Position numbers and translations under genes: made by a program. A DNA stretch of 36,040 nt, taken from the NCBI GenBank assembly GCA_003136575.1, contig PLEX01000138.1, forward strand, positions 1 through 36,040. Reading direction: 5' to 3'. Shown here in pieces: positions 6,958-14,413 of this stretch. Origin of the DNA: Bryobacterales bacterium (GTDB taxonomy: Bacteria; Acidobacteriota; Terriglobia; Bryobacterales; Bryobacteraceae). The notes under the pieces were generated by a model that saw only the letters and a list, made by a program, of their open reading frames with translations, ran no database searches and was not told the origin of the DNA. Within the stretch, counting starts at the first letter, position 1. Each line of letters begins with the position of its first letter.

Positions 6958-8132
6958 TCGTACAGTACGCCGGCGACTATCGGGAGGCGGTCCGGCGCAT
7001 AAATGCCGCAGGGGAGGAGACCTACTATGCGCAGCGGCATTCCGTGGACGCTGTGGCGGCGCTTGCAACCGGTAACGATTCGGTCATCGTTATTTGTTGT
7101 CTGACGGACGCTCCCTACGATGAGTGCCTGGAGAATGGTGTCCGGGCGATCGGCGCCGGATTCAGCGCTCCCTTCGACGGGCGGAGGCTTATTCCTCTGG
7201 TGGCGCCGCAGAACCCGGACCGGCTAATCGTCAGAACGCCGGCGAAACATCTGCTCCGATGGGCGGCGTCGCAGTCCTTCCGGACACTTGCGGTCTTCGC
7301 GGATTCTTTCACGTTCGGTGGCCTTCGTGGCCGCATTCGCGCCTACCAGTGGAAGACGCTCCTGAATGAAAAGCGAATTGAGTTCGTGCTCAATCATGGC
7401 CTGAACTCCTGCCTTTCGCTGAGAAAGATCGGTGTCGACCCCGACAAGGTGATCCCCTGGGACTGGCCCGCAATGGTCACGCCGGATGCACATGCGAAGC
7501 TCCAGCCCAAAACTGAGTGTTTTGAAATTCTGTTTGTAGGGCTCGTGACGGAAGCTAAAGGCATTGGCGATGCGATCCGGGCAATAGCGGAGTTGAAGCG
7601 CAGGGGCATGAACGTGCGGCTCCGGGTCGTAGGTGGTGGTGAAGTGGAGACCTTCGCCGCACTGGCAAAGACTTTGCACGTGGACGACAGAGTCGGGTTT
7701 TCCGGACTGCTCGGGCATGACGCTGTCCTCGCGCACATGCGCGACGCCGCGGTTGTCGTAGTGCCAAGCCACCACGATTACGCCGAGGGATTTCCCATGA
7801 CTATTTATGAAACCCTATGCTCCAGGACCCCTCTGGTCGCTTCCGACCATCCAATGTTCCGTGGCAATCTGACGCACGACGTCGATTCCTGGATCTTTCC
7901 CGCCGGAGACGCGAACGCCCTTGCGGAGGGCCTTTGCGGGTTATTGTCGAATGAAGACCGCTATCGGCGCTTGTCGGCGGCCTCGGTAGACACATGGGTC
8001 CGACTGCAACTTCCCGTTAAGTGGGCCGAGGCGATGGAAAGATGGGTTTCAGATTCCGCCGACGATCGGAACTGGTTCCGCGAGCGCAGGCTGTCCTCCG
8101 GAATATATCCGCTGCAGCGATACGAAACGTAG
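6945..8132 (+). CDS. Glycosyltransferase family 4 protein
   Basis: This encodes 395 residues from ATG 6945 (MRTVIVQYAGDYREA). An in-frame ATG at 6918 is possible, but the family-like N-terminal beta strand starts at 6945. The protein has a GT-B fold: the N-terminal half (about 1-190) would bind acceptor, and the C-terminal half starts at FEILFVGLVTEAKGIGDAI. Typical GT4 features are RVVGGGEVETF, VGFSGLLGHDAV and EGFPMTIYETL, the last giving the E-x7-E motif that contacts the nucleotide sugar. It is a retaining enzyme by family and probably uses an NDP-hexose in surface-polysaccharide assembly. It is separated from the main locus, and its neighbour is a convergent acyltransferase gene. Confidence 0.85.
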   Translation: MRTVIVQYAGDYREAVRRINAAGEETYYAQRHSVDAVAALATGNDSVIVICCLTDAPYDECLENGVRAIGAGFSAPFDGRRLIPLVAPQNPDRLIVRTPAKHLLRWAASQSFRTLAVFADSFTFGGLRGRIRAYQWKTLLNEKRIEFVLNHGLNSCLSLRKIGVDPDKVIPWDWPAMVTPDAHAKLQPKTECFEILFVGLVTEAKGIGDAIRAIAELKRRGMNVRLRVVGGGEVETFAALAKTLHVDDRVGFSGLLGHDAVLAHMRDAAVVVVPSHHDYAEGFPMTIYETLCSRTPLVASDHPMFRGNLTHDVDSWIFPAGDANALAEGLCGLLSNEDRYRRLSAASVDTWVRLQLPVKWAEAMERWVSDSADDRNWFRERRLSSGIYPLQRYET

Positions 8133-8266
8133 GCGTGGGCCGCGCTTCCGGTCAGGCAGCCGGGGCGCATCGTAACCGGTGCCGCCACGCCGTGCCATCC
8201 GGCTATTGAGACAGGGGCGGCGTTTACGCCGGTCGGAGACTGCCGTTTGGGCTGATCGGCAAAACT

Positions 8267-9388
8267 TCAGCGGATGATTCTTTGGATGAAAGCGAGTACG
8301 ATCCCTGTTGGAATCAAGCCCACCTGAACCCCCGCCAGCACATAACGCAGCCCCGCATTCCGGCTAAGCGAACGTCTCAGCTTCAGCGCCGGATTCTCAA
8401 CGCATAATTGCATTGCCCACGACGCCAACACTGCGAACGCTGTCGTCACAACGATAACCACGTACGTTCCCTGCAGGTGCCTCGGCAGCTTCGCGGCAAT
8501 TCTCACAGCCGCCGAGAGGCCAAAAGAGTGCAACAGGTAGATTCCGTAACTGAGTTTTCCCATCCAGCGAAACGGATCCAGAACCGCCGGGAGTTTGAAG
8601 TCGAGAACGGCAAGCGACCAGACGGCGGCGGTGCACAGCAGCGCACTGATTGGCCCGAAGGCGCTGAACCAGCCCAATTCTCCGTTGACGACGACCAGGC
8701 CGATGCATCCTACTGCCACTATCGGGAAACCGTTTCGGAGCCGGGGCCTGGCAAGTGCGAGAAGCACACCGAAAAACAAGTTCAACGGGAAAACGAACCA
8801 CAGGCCGGCTCCATTCGGCAATACCGAAAATCGCGGTAACAACAACACCGCAACAATGACAACCATGGCAATCGCAATCCTGCTTCGCTTCTTCAGGAGA
8901 AACACAAGTGGCAGCAACAAGTAAAACAATTCTTCAACGCAGAGCGACCAGACCACCATCAATGGCAGACGGTCGAAATCCGGGCTGAGCTGAAATGTGA
9001 ACGTGAGATAGTACTGAATATTACGCCAGAACAGTACTCCGTTTGCGGCATCGTGAATGAACGGGGGAAAAGACAGTACCGCGAATATCGCCAGCGTCGC
9101 GAAATAGACGGGATAGATTCGTAGAAACCGTCGAGCGTAGAAACGCGATGGATTGTTATCCTCGTCAAGCACTCGTCCGATCAGAAAGCCGGAGATGCTG
9201 AAGAACAGAGCCACACCCGCATGCCCGAGCCCGGCGGGAGCATTCGGGGTACAGTGCAGAACGATCACCAGAAAGCACGCCAGAAACCTCAGCACATCGA
9301 TCCAGGGCAGATACGAAGGCAGTCGTTGCCCGGAAGACACGGATGTCTGCGCCTTGACGGAAGAAGCACGCTTTAATATTGATTGCAC
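8267..9388 (-). CDS. Acyltransferase-3 family membrane protein (OafA/YrhL-like)
   Basis: This encodes 373 residues from a GTG at 9388 preceded by GAGG; the frame also opens at TTG 9481. It is a polytopic inner-membrane protein of the acyltransferase-3 family. Recognisable motifs are PWIDVLRFLACFLVIVLHC, with the conserved Arg and His of the first helix, FSISGFLIGR, RFYARRFLRIYPVYF, and WSLCVEELFYLLLPLVFLL. About ten hydrophobic helices follow one another to the C-terminus. Members transfer acetyl or other acyl groups to sugars on the outer face of the membrane. The gene converges on the GT4 gene and diverges from the orphan gene at 9850. The substrate is unknown, but decoration of the local exopolysaccharide is reasonable. 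A second member of the family is encoded at 29560. Confidence 0.85.
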   Translation of the reverse strand: MQSILKRASSVKAQTSVSSGQRLPSYLPWIDVLRFLACFLVIVLHCTPNAPAGLGHAGVALFFSISGFLIGRVLDEDNNPSRFYARRFLRIYPVYFATLAIFAVLSFPPFIHDAANGVLFWRNIQYYLTFTFQLSPDFDRLPLMVVWSLCVEELFYLLLPLVFLLKKRSRIAIAMVVIVAVLLLPRFSVLPNGAGLWFVFPLNLFFGVLLALARPRLRNGFPIVAVGCIGLVVVNGELGWFSAFGPISALLCTAAVWSLAVLDFKLPAVLDPFRWMGKLSYGIYLLHSFGLSAAVRIAAKLPRHLQGTYVVIVVTTAFAVLASWAMQLCVENPALKLRRSLSRNAGLRYVLAGVQVGLIPTGIVLAFIQRIIR

Positions 9389-9682
9389 ATGGCCTCTTCG
9401 AGCGATCAAGTGGTGCGTTCTCGGGCAGAACGCCTTGTTCCGACAGTGCTGCCGTTCTCTTAAGTACAACAACACCAGCAAGTCGGCTTCCGAGACCTAC
9501 CTTCGAACCATGAAGATTTCCCCGAAAACAGAACGTTGGCAGTTATGGTTCGCCATCGGATGTCTTCGTAAGGCGTCGGCGGGTGTGAATCGGATGGGTT
9601 GAATGCGCGGCAGCACCCTCAACGGCTCTCACGCACCCGCGATCAGCCGTCACGCCCGGCTGCGCGACATCAGGCCGCCAGC

Positions 9683-9717
9683 GACCATATATGGTCATCT
9701 ATGACCATATATGGTCA
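9683..9717. promoter_or_regulatory. Two identical 14-bp palindromes, 20 bp apart: operator pair
   Basis: GACCATATATGGTC is a perfect palindrome and occurs at 9683-9696 and 9703-9716; the second copy extends to 16 bases, TGACCATATATGGTCA (9702-9717). The repeat period is 20 bases, about two helical turns, so two dimers would bind the same DNA face. The bases between also form ATGGTCAT-CT-ATGACCAT. This is a strong signature of cooperative repressor binding. Confidence 0.7.
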
Positions 9718-9737
9718 GTGGGCGGTCGGCGTTTGGG

Positions 9738-9775
9738 ACTTAACCTCTGACCTCAACCAGCAGTTAAGTGGTTGA
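9738..9775. promoter_or_regulatory. Overlapping inverted repeats upstream of the orphan gene
   Basis: ACTTAAC (9738-9744) and GTTAAGT (9763-9769) are exact inverted copies, and TCAACCA (9753-9759) and TGGTTGA (9769-9775) form a second inverted pair interleaved with them. The alternative pairings are immediately followed by a possible -10 box, TACAAT (9779-9784), though I see no good -35 box. Confidence 0.5.
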
Positions 9776-9849
9776 TAATACAATGCGTTACCTATTTATA
9801 TCCTTCGGAGGAAGCCCACGGAGCTACGCGTGCCGAAAAGGCACACCGG

Positions 9850-10104
9850 ATGGGCGTCTACAGGCAAGAAATTTGCGAAGTCCTCCGTAGGTTCATGGCC
9901 CATGAGCTAAGCTACGCGGAGTGTGTCTCGATGCTGAACGCCGCACTGGACGGCGTTATTCGTGATCTGGAAGCGGAGGATCTTCCCGCTCTCCGGAGCT
10001 TACTGACGTCTACCGACGAACAGTTGAAGCTCGAGGTCGAACGTCGCAGGCACGGTATGGGCCGCTCCGCTGGCATTGAAAGAGTCGCATGCTTGCTGAT
10101 GTAG
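9850..10104 (+). CDS. Orphan hypothetical protein, 84 residues
   Basis: ATG 9850 gives an 84-residue protein starting MGVYRQEICEVLRRFMAHEL. The frame also opens at a TTG at 9772, but that lies inside the putative promoter. The protein appears wholly helical, with segments CVSMLNAALDGVIRDL and LPALRSLLTSTDEQLKLEV and a basic tail containing ERRRHG. No signal peptide, membrane span or known motif is seen. It is transcribed rightward behind an unusually elaborate palindromic region. I do not recognise a function; a small regulatory or structural helical protein is possible. Confidence 0.6.
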   Translation: MGVYRQEICEVLRRFMAHELSYAECVSMLNAALDGVIRDLEAEDLPALRSLLTSTDEQLKLEVERRRHGMGRSAGIERVACLLM

Positions 10105-10582
10105 CCGTTCCGAGGGCTAGCCGAAAACGGCGGGATTCAACCGTGACGGTCGCGTCAGCCCATGTCGCCTGAATGACGGCGCGGCATCGTTGTCGGCTGC
10201 TGAAGGCTCGCGACGCGCGGCAGATCGTACCATCCAGCCGATTAAAGCTGGCGGCGCCAGCACTTTCAAACCCGAGTTCACTATCCGGCCTCCGCAGGCG
10301 ATGAGTCCGCCATCTTCAATCGACTACCGGCGACGCCAGTGCCTTCATTCCGGGAACGGACAGACAGACCCACCGCCGGCGGGTACCTATCCTTGATAGG
10401 TCACACGTCAGTTTGCGTTCAACGACCCGGTCTGTCCCGCCAAAAAACAAGTCTGCCCGAACAGTTGTTGAATGTCGAAAGCACTGTGCTCAATTTGGCC
10501 AGTCCCGTGCTCAAGGTCTTGCAAACTACCAGGATGGGTGTTCTTGCCGGACGTGCGTGCTCGTCGGTAATTCCTGTCGTTC
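10105..10582. other. Gene-free or eroded region
   Basis: Several short frames exist (for example 10339-10602), but none has a recognisable domain or a ribosome binding site. The sequence could be an eroded gene. It ends at the long hairpin at 10583-10621. Confidence 0.35.
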
Positions 10583-10621
10583 GTCGGGCTTGTTTGCAGT
10601 AGCGGAGCAAACAAGCCCGAC
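10583..10621. repeat. Perfect 15-bp inverted repeat with 9-base loop
   Basis: GTCGGGCTTGTTTGC (10583-10597) and GCAAACAAGCCCGAC (10607-10621) are exact reverse complements around AGTAGCGGA. The stem is long and GC-rich, but there is no T-run on either strand, so it is not a typical intrinsic terminator. It lies 62 bases upstream of the VanZ-like gene start and may be a structured RNA leader element or a repeat-family element. Confidence 0.65.
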
Positions 10622-10683
10622 TGGTTTCCGTGATATTAGTGGCCACCGGCGGTCACGCCGATTTCTCAAAGGACATGTTCCCG

Positions 10684-11181
10684 ATGGCGGAGTCTTCGAC
10701 AGGCGAGGAGAGGCAATCGCGCAGCGACCGAGCGGCCAACCGAACTCGTTCGCGCGTGGCGACCGTAACCATCCCAATGTTCAGCGCGCTTATCCGAAGC
10801 CTGTGGTTCCTGCTGGCAGCCTTCACTTTGGCTCTTGAGCTCATTCCACTCTCGAGGTCCTTCGAGGAGCGATTTTCGTCGTTCATCTTCTATTCTTATG
10901 TGGTCGCAAAACTGGTTGGGTTCTTTATCTTCGGTTTCCTGACTCCAATCGCATGGTGGAGCTACAAGACTTTTGGCGTTGGCGCTCTGTTCGTCCTCTT
11001 CACGACCGCGATCGTGGAACTCGCGCAGTCTTTCCTCACAGGCCATCGGTTCAGCATTATTGAGCTGACTGTCAAGTGCGTCCTTGTGTTTGGCGGGTTC
11101 GTAGCCGGGCTTGATGTTCGCAAGTATCAGGAACTGAGGGCCGGTCCCCTGTACGTTCGTTTTTCATCGTGCCATTGGTGA
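10684..11181 (+). CDS. VanZ-like membrane protein
   Basis: This encodes 165 residues from ATG 10684, chosen because AAAGGA (10668-10673) sits ten bases upstream; GTG 10630 and ATG 10675 are alternatives. After a charged, Arg-rich N-terminus of about 28 residues there are four hydrophobic segments: ALIRSLWFLLAAFTLALEL, YVVAKLVGFFIFGFLTPIAW, GVGALFVLFTTAIVELAQSF and LTVKCVLVFGGFVAGL. The motif VELAQSFLTGHRFS matches the ExxQ...GR.xS pattern of VanZ-like proteins. These are inner-membrane proteins of unclear function, some linked to glycopeptide tolerance and many found near polysaccharide genes. Context suggests a role in the cell surface. Confidence 0.7.
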   Translation: MAESSTGEERQSRSDRAANRTRSRVATVTIPMFSALIRSLWFLLAAFTLALELIPLSRSFEERFSSFIFYSYVVAKLVGFFIFGFLTPIAWWSYKTFGVGALFVLFTTAIVELAQSFLTGHRFSIIELTVKCVLVFGGFVAGLDVRKYQELRAGPLYVRFSSCHW

Positions 11182-11406
11182 CGTGTGGATGGATCAGTTC
11201 GAAAACGCCTTTCGCCAACTATCGGACGCGATACCCACTCCGTGACTGCCGTTGGCCGCCTGACCGCATGTCGTCACGCACATTTGGTGTCAACGGAACC
11301 CTGCGCCGATCACAAGGCTCTTCGTTGTCAGTCGGTTGGATGGTCCGATGCTTTGTTTGCCGGAATCGGTGCCCGCGTGCTCCAATAAATCGCGAGGTCG
11401 GTTCAA

Positions 11407-12753
11407 ATGCGCGTATTTGCATGCATGGTATTGGCTGGCGTCGCCGGGTCGGGTGTGATGACCGCCAGCCCCGGCTCGGACGCCCAGGTTAACACGCGGA
11501 TGACCGAGGCGTCCCCGAACGCATCGGCCACATGGGCGTTTCCGGTTTTCAGCACGGGCCAGAATACCACCGGGGGGCAGGATAACTCGTACCAGATTGT
11601 CGCGGACAGCACCGGCGAAAGCAAAGCACCGGCTGAAGCATCCGTTGTGATGTCGCCCGGTTCTCAATGGACGACATTTCCGGGCGCGGCCTGGGTTGCA
11701 CCATCGGCGAACCAGTCCAACTCCACGAGGGACAACTGTTGTCAAGGCACCTCAAGCCATTATCGAACCACGTTCTCTCTCGCCGGCTACTACCCGTCCA
11801 CAGCCCGGCTGACATTATCCCTGACCGCCGACGATTACGTGGACGTAATGCTGAATGGACAAGCCGCCTTCACCCACTCCGACGTGGCCATGTGGGGTCA
11901 ATCTTTCAGTGTCGTGATCACGTCCTTTTTTGTTGCCGGCACCAACACACTTGATTTTCTGGTCAGCAACGACAGTGGCGGGCCGACGGGGCTGATTGTC
12001 TCCGCTGCGGGCGTGGCGCAGGGCTTCACTTACATTGTTCCCGGCGGAGTTGTTCCCATTTACGGCACGCAGAGCACGATTCAGGCAGGGGAATGGATAT
12101 CCATTTACGGGAGCAATCTCGCCAGCGGGACCCAAGGCTGGTCCGGCAACTTTCCCGTCTCATTGGACGGTACCAGCGTCGAGATCGATGGCAAGGCCGC
12201 ATATCTCTGGTCCGTCAGTCCAGGACAGATCAATTTACAGGCACCGGACGATACTGCGACGGGTGCCGTGCCTGTAGTCGTGACGACCACTCTCGGCAGT
12301 GCAACCTCGACCGTGACGCTGGGGCAGTTCGCGCCCTCGTTCAGCATGCTCGACACAAAGCATGTATCCGGCATCATACTCAGGCAGAACGGATTGGGAT
12401 CTGAAGGCGGAGGGACCTACGACATCCTCGGCCCGACGGGTGTTTCGCTTGGTTATCCCACGGTAGCCGCCACCGCAGGCGACAGCGTCGTTCTCTTCGG
12501 CGTTGGTTTCGGCCCGACAAATCCGGCCGTTCCCGCAGGGCAGGCTTTTTCCGGCACAGCCCAAACAACGAGCGCCGTGCAACTGGCGATCGGCGGGACA
12601 ACCGTGCTTCCGTCTTTTTCCGGGTTGAGTTCGGCCGGCCTCTATCAGTTGAATGTGACGATTCCTGCGGGACTTGGGACTGGCGACCAATCGCTTGGCG
12701 CGACGGTTGGTGGCTATAAAACACCTACAGGCGTGTTCATTTCCCTGCAGTAG
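11407..12753 (+). CDS. Secreted protein with C-terminal TIGR03437-type domain
   Basis: This encodes 448 residues with a short signal peptide (MRVFACMVLAGVAGSGVM, cleavage near the following Ala/Ser/Gln residues). GAGG about ten bases upstream supports the ATG. The N-terminal region, about 30-205, looks like a beta-sandwich of the galactose-binding type (LTLSLTADDYVDVMLNGQAA, TNTLDFLVSND). From about residue 215 to the end is the Solibacter-type C-terminal domain: VVPIYGTQSTIQAGEWISIY, VSPGQINLQAPDD, VVLFGVGFGPTNPAVPAG and GLYQLNVTIPAGL. This domain is abundant in secreted proteins of Acidobacteriota and is the main clue to lineage. The molecular function is unknown; adhesion or surface attachment is possible. 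Confidence 0.85.
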   Translation: MRVFACMVLAGVAGSGVMTASPGSDAQVNTRMTEASPNASATWAFPVFSTGQNTTGGQDNSYQIVADSTGESKAPAEASVVMSPGSQWTTFPGAAWVAPSANQSNSTRDNCCQGTSSHYRTTFSLAGYYPSTARLTLSLTADDYVDVMLNGQAAFTHSDVAMWGQSFSVVITSFFVAGTNTLDFLVSNDSGGPTGLIVSAAGVAQGFTYIVPGGVVPIYGTQSTIQAGEWISIYGSNLASGTQGWSGNFPVSLDGTSVEIDGKAAYLWSVSPGQINLQAPDDTATGAVPVVVTTTLGSATSTVTLGQFAPSFSMLDTKHVSGIILRQNGLGSEGGGTYDILGPTGVSLGYPTVAATAGDSVVLFGVGFGPTNPAVPAGQAFSGTAQTTSAVQLAIGGTTVLPSFSGLSSAGLYQLNVTIPAGLGTGDQSLGATVGGYKTPTGVFISLQ

Positions 12754-12987
12754 TCCAGGAAAATCGGCACGAAGCAAGCTACACGCGATCCGATGCCCGG
12801 CACGTTGAGGAGGCGCCTCTTAAGGAGCGGGTAGGTTCCGAGACCGCGACGTCGTCTCTATGAAACTCTGCCGCCTGGCCGGAGGTGCCTGACGTCTTGC
12901 ACAACGCGGTAGCGCTCGCTCGATTGCCCTGGCACAGAGGAACCCCAAAGAGCGCCAGTGCCGTGAGTGGCGCGACGACGCACTTCC

Positions 12988-13007
12988 TGTAACTGCATGT
13001 AACTGCA
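12988..13007 (+). repeat. Tandem repeat TGTAACTGCA x2
   Basis: Two exact adjacent copies of TGTAACTGCA (12988-12997 and 12998-13007) lie in the presumed leader of the exopolysaccharide operon. The junction TGCATGTAACTGCA has partial dyad symmetry. The function is unknown. Confidence 0.45.
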
Positions 13008-13031
13008 CAGCAGTCGCTGGTTGTTAGGCCA

Positions 13032-13049
13032 GTTGGCATCATTGCCAAC
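13032..13049 (+). other. Stem-loop in the operon leader
   Basis: GTTGGCA (13032-13038) and TGCCAAC (13043-13049) form a perfect seven-base stem with a TCAT loop. It may be an RNA structure in the leader or the end of the preceding transcript. Confidence 0.4.
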
Positions 13050-13190
13050 GTGACCAAATGCGGTCAATTCACACCGATAGCCGGCCAGTCTTAGTGCTCT
13101 TAGTGTTGGGCATACTACCGAAAAGGAGTGGGTCTCAGATTGCATATGCATAGAGTGAGACGGGGTCTGCCATAGATCGGACTGAGCGAA

Positions 13191-13541
13191 GTGAAATGGT
13201 ATCGGATGCATCTGACGGAACAAGGTATCGCTGTCTTTACGGTGGAAGTCGCCAGTCTTGTGTCTTCCAATATCCCTGCGCTGCGGCAGAACGCGATTCT
13301 AGCCGATCTGGCGACGAGCCGGAGGGTCGTTATCGATCTGGGCGCGCTTCGCTATTTCGACGTGAGGGGCTTTACGGAAATTCTTCGTTGGGTGGCTCAG
13401 GCCGAGGACGCGGGTGACGTGCGGGTGTGCTCGGATTCTCCCGAGGTGCATGCGCTGTTGGAGTTGTTGCGGGGGCCATTGCTTCTGACCTGCTACGAAA
13501 GCCGTCAGAAAGCGCTGTCTTCCATGGTCAGGGACGAATGA
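13191..13541 (+). CDS. Stand-alone STAS-domain protein lacking the phospho-acceptor serine
   Basis: This encodes 116 residues from GTG 13191; ATG 13206 in the same frame is an alternative start. The whole protein is one STAS domain of the anti-sigma-factor-antagonist type: beta strands around IAVFTVEV and RRVVIDLGALRYFDV, then helix GFTEILRWVAQAEDAG, strand DVRVCS and helix PEVHALLELL. In canonical antagonists the motif is F-x-D-S-S/T-G with a phosphorylated Ser; here it reads YFDVRG, with Val58 in place of the Ser. It therefore probably works by binding rather than by a Ser phosphorylation switch, or needs no kinase. It opens the polysaccharide locus, so it may control it post-translationally. 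Confidence 0.8.
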   Translation: MKWYRMHLTEQGIAVFTVEVASLVSSNIPALRQNAILADLATSRRVVIDLGALRYFDVRGFTEILRWVAQAEDAGDVRVCSDSPEVHALLELLRGPLLLTCYESRQKALSSMVRDE

Positions 13542-13634
13542 AGTCATGCCGGAGCCAGGGCATAAAACAAAGCGTCCGAAGGAGGGCGGGGCAGCAATTG
13601 AATATTTCAATGTGTTCAGGCAAATGGAGATGCA

Positions 13635-14384
13635 ATGACAAACGCCACCGCAGTCGAACTCAACACTTATCTTCCAACCGTCACGATAAGGGAAATCATC
13701 CGCCGATACGAGCGTGACAACGGCGTCGTGTCAGGGCTGGTTCGCCGCATGCAATGGAGATGGCAAGTAGTCCGTGGCGAGTTGTGCAGGATTCTGAAGC
13801 GGCAGTTCGATCTTCTGGCTTCGCTTTTCCTGATGTTGTTGTTCAGTCCGATTATCTTAGTCGCCGCCGCGGCAATCAAGATGACGGACGGCGGAGCGAT
13901 CTTCCATCGTCATCTGCGGGTCGGGGAAAGCGGCCGTACGTTCTGGTTCCCGAAGTTCCGTTCCATGGTGCCGAACGCCGAAGCTATGCTGGGCAGCGTA
14001 ATGACCGACAACCATCACGGCGACAGCATCACGTTTAAGATAAAACGCGACCCGCGAGTCACCTCCGTCGGTCGTTTCCTGCGTCGGTTCAGCCTCGACG
14101 AATTGCCGCAATTATGGTGCGTGTTTCGTGGCGACATGTCCCTGGTAGGTCCGCGTCCCGCGCTTCCGCACGAGGTGGCGAACTACAGACAGTGCGAACG
14201 CCGCCGGCTCGAAGCCGCACCCGGTTTGACCTGCATCTGGCAGGTCACCGGCCGGGCGGACGTTCCTTTCGACCTTCAGGTGGCTATGGACGTGGACTAC
14301 ATCGAAAGGCAGAGTCTGATGCTGGACCTCAAGCTATTGATTCTTACGATCCCGGCCGTACTGACTGGCCGGGGAGCATACTAG
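13635..14384 (+). CDS. Phosphoglycosyl transferase, small monotopic type (WcaJ/PglC-like)
   Basis: This encodes 249 residues and has a GGAGA ribosome binding site upstream. It belongs to the bacterial sugar transferase family (PF02397). A basic N-terminal extension precedes the re-entrant membrane helix at about residues 58-80 (FDLLASLFLMLLFSPIILVA). Family motifs are all present: GESGRTFWFPKFRSM, FSLDELPQLW with the catalytic Asp155-Glu156 dyad, GDMSLVGPRPALPHE, PGLTCIWQVTGR and the C-terminal DVDYIERQS. It should transfer a sugar phosphate from a UDP-sugar to undecaprenyl phosphate, the first committed step of repeat-unit synthesis, at the cytoplasmic face of the inner membrane. The sugar cannot be read from the sequence. 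This is the only intact initiating transferase in the window. Confidence 0.9.
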   Translation: MTNATAVELNTYLPTVTIREIIRRYERDNGVVSGLVRRMQWRWQVVRGELCRILKRQFDLLASLFLMLLFSPIILVAAAAIKMTDGGAIFHRHLRVGESGRTFWFPKFRSMVPNAEAMLGSVMTDNHHGDSITFKIKRDPRVTSVGRFLRRFSLDELPQLWCVFRGDMSLVGPRPALPHEVANYRQCERRRLEAAPGLTCIWQVTGRADVPFDLQVAMDVDYIERQSLMLDLKLLILTIPAVLTGRGAY

Positions 14385-14413
14385 CTCTTCGCTAAGCGGG
14401 GAAAGGAGAAACA

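Larger units (their letters stand above)
9389..9849. other. Regulatory intergenic region
   Basis: The stretch between the divergent acyltransferase and orphan genes has no supported ORF but is rich in palindromes: a double 14-base palindrome (9683-9716) and overlapping inverted repeats (9738-9775). Near the orphan gene's ATG there is a small hairpin, GTGCC-GAAAA-GGCAC, whose 3' strand holds the AAGG that would be the ribosome binding site. Confidence 0.5.
12754..13190. other. Intergenic leader of the exopolysaccharide locus
   Basis: No gene is supported. Visible short elements are the palindrome GAGGCGCCTC (12810-12819), a tandem repeat TGTAACTGCA x2 (12988-13007), a hairpin GTTGGCA-TCAT-TGCCAAC (13032-13049) and the palindrome TGCATATGCA (13141-13150). 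One or more could be sites that control the downstream operon. I see no convincing sigma-70 promoter, so an alternative sigma factor is possible. Confidence 0.45.

Noticed and set aside
9661-9720. Double palindrome as a start of a CRISPR array
   Set aside because: Only two units with a six-base spacer are present, which fits an operator pair and not repeat-spacer structure.
10339-10602. 87-codon plus-strand ORF ending in the hairpin loop
   Set aside because: No domain, no ribosome binding site, and the sequence changes character along its length; it may be chance in GC-rich DNA.
11182-11406. Possible cyclic-di-GMP riboswitch before the TIGR03437 gene
   Set aside because: I looked for the conserved GEMM core and tetraloop-receptor signatures and could not find them.
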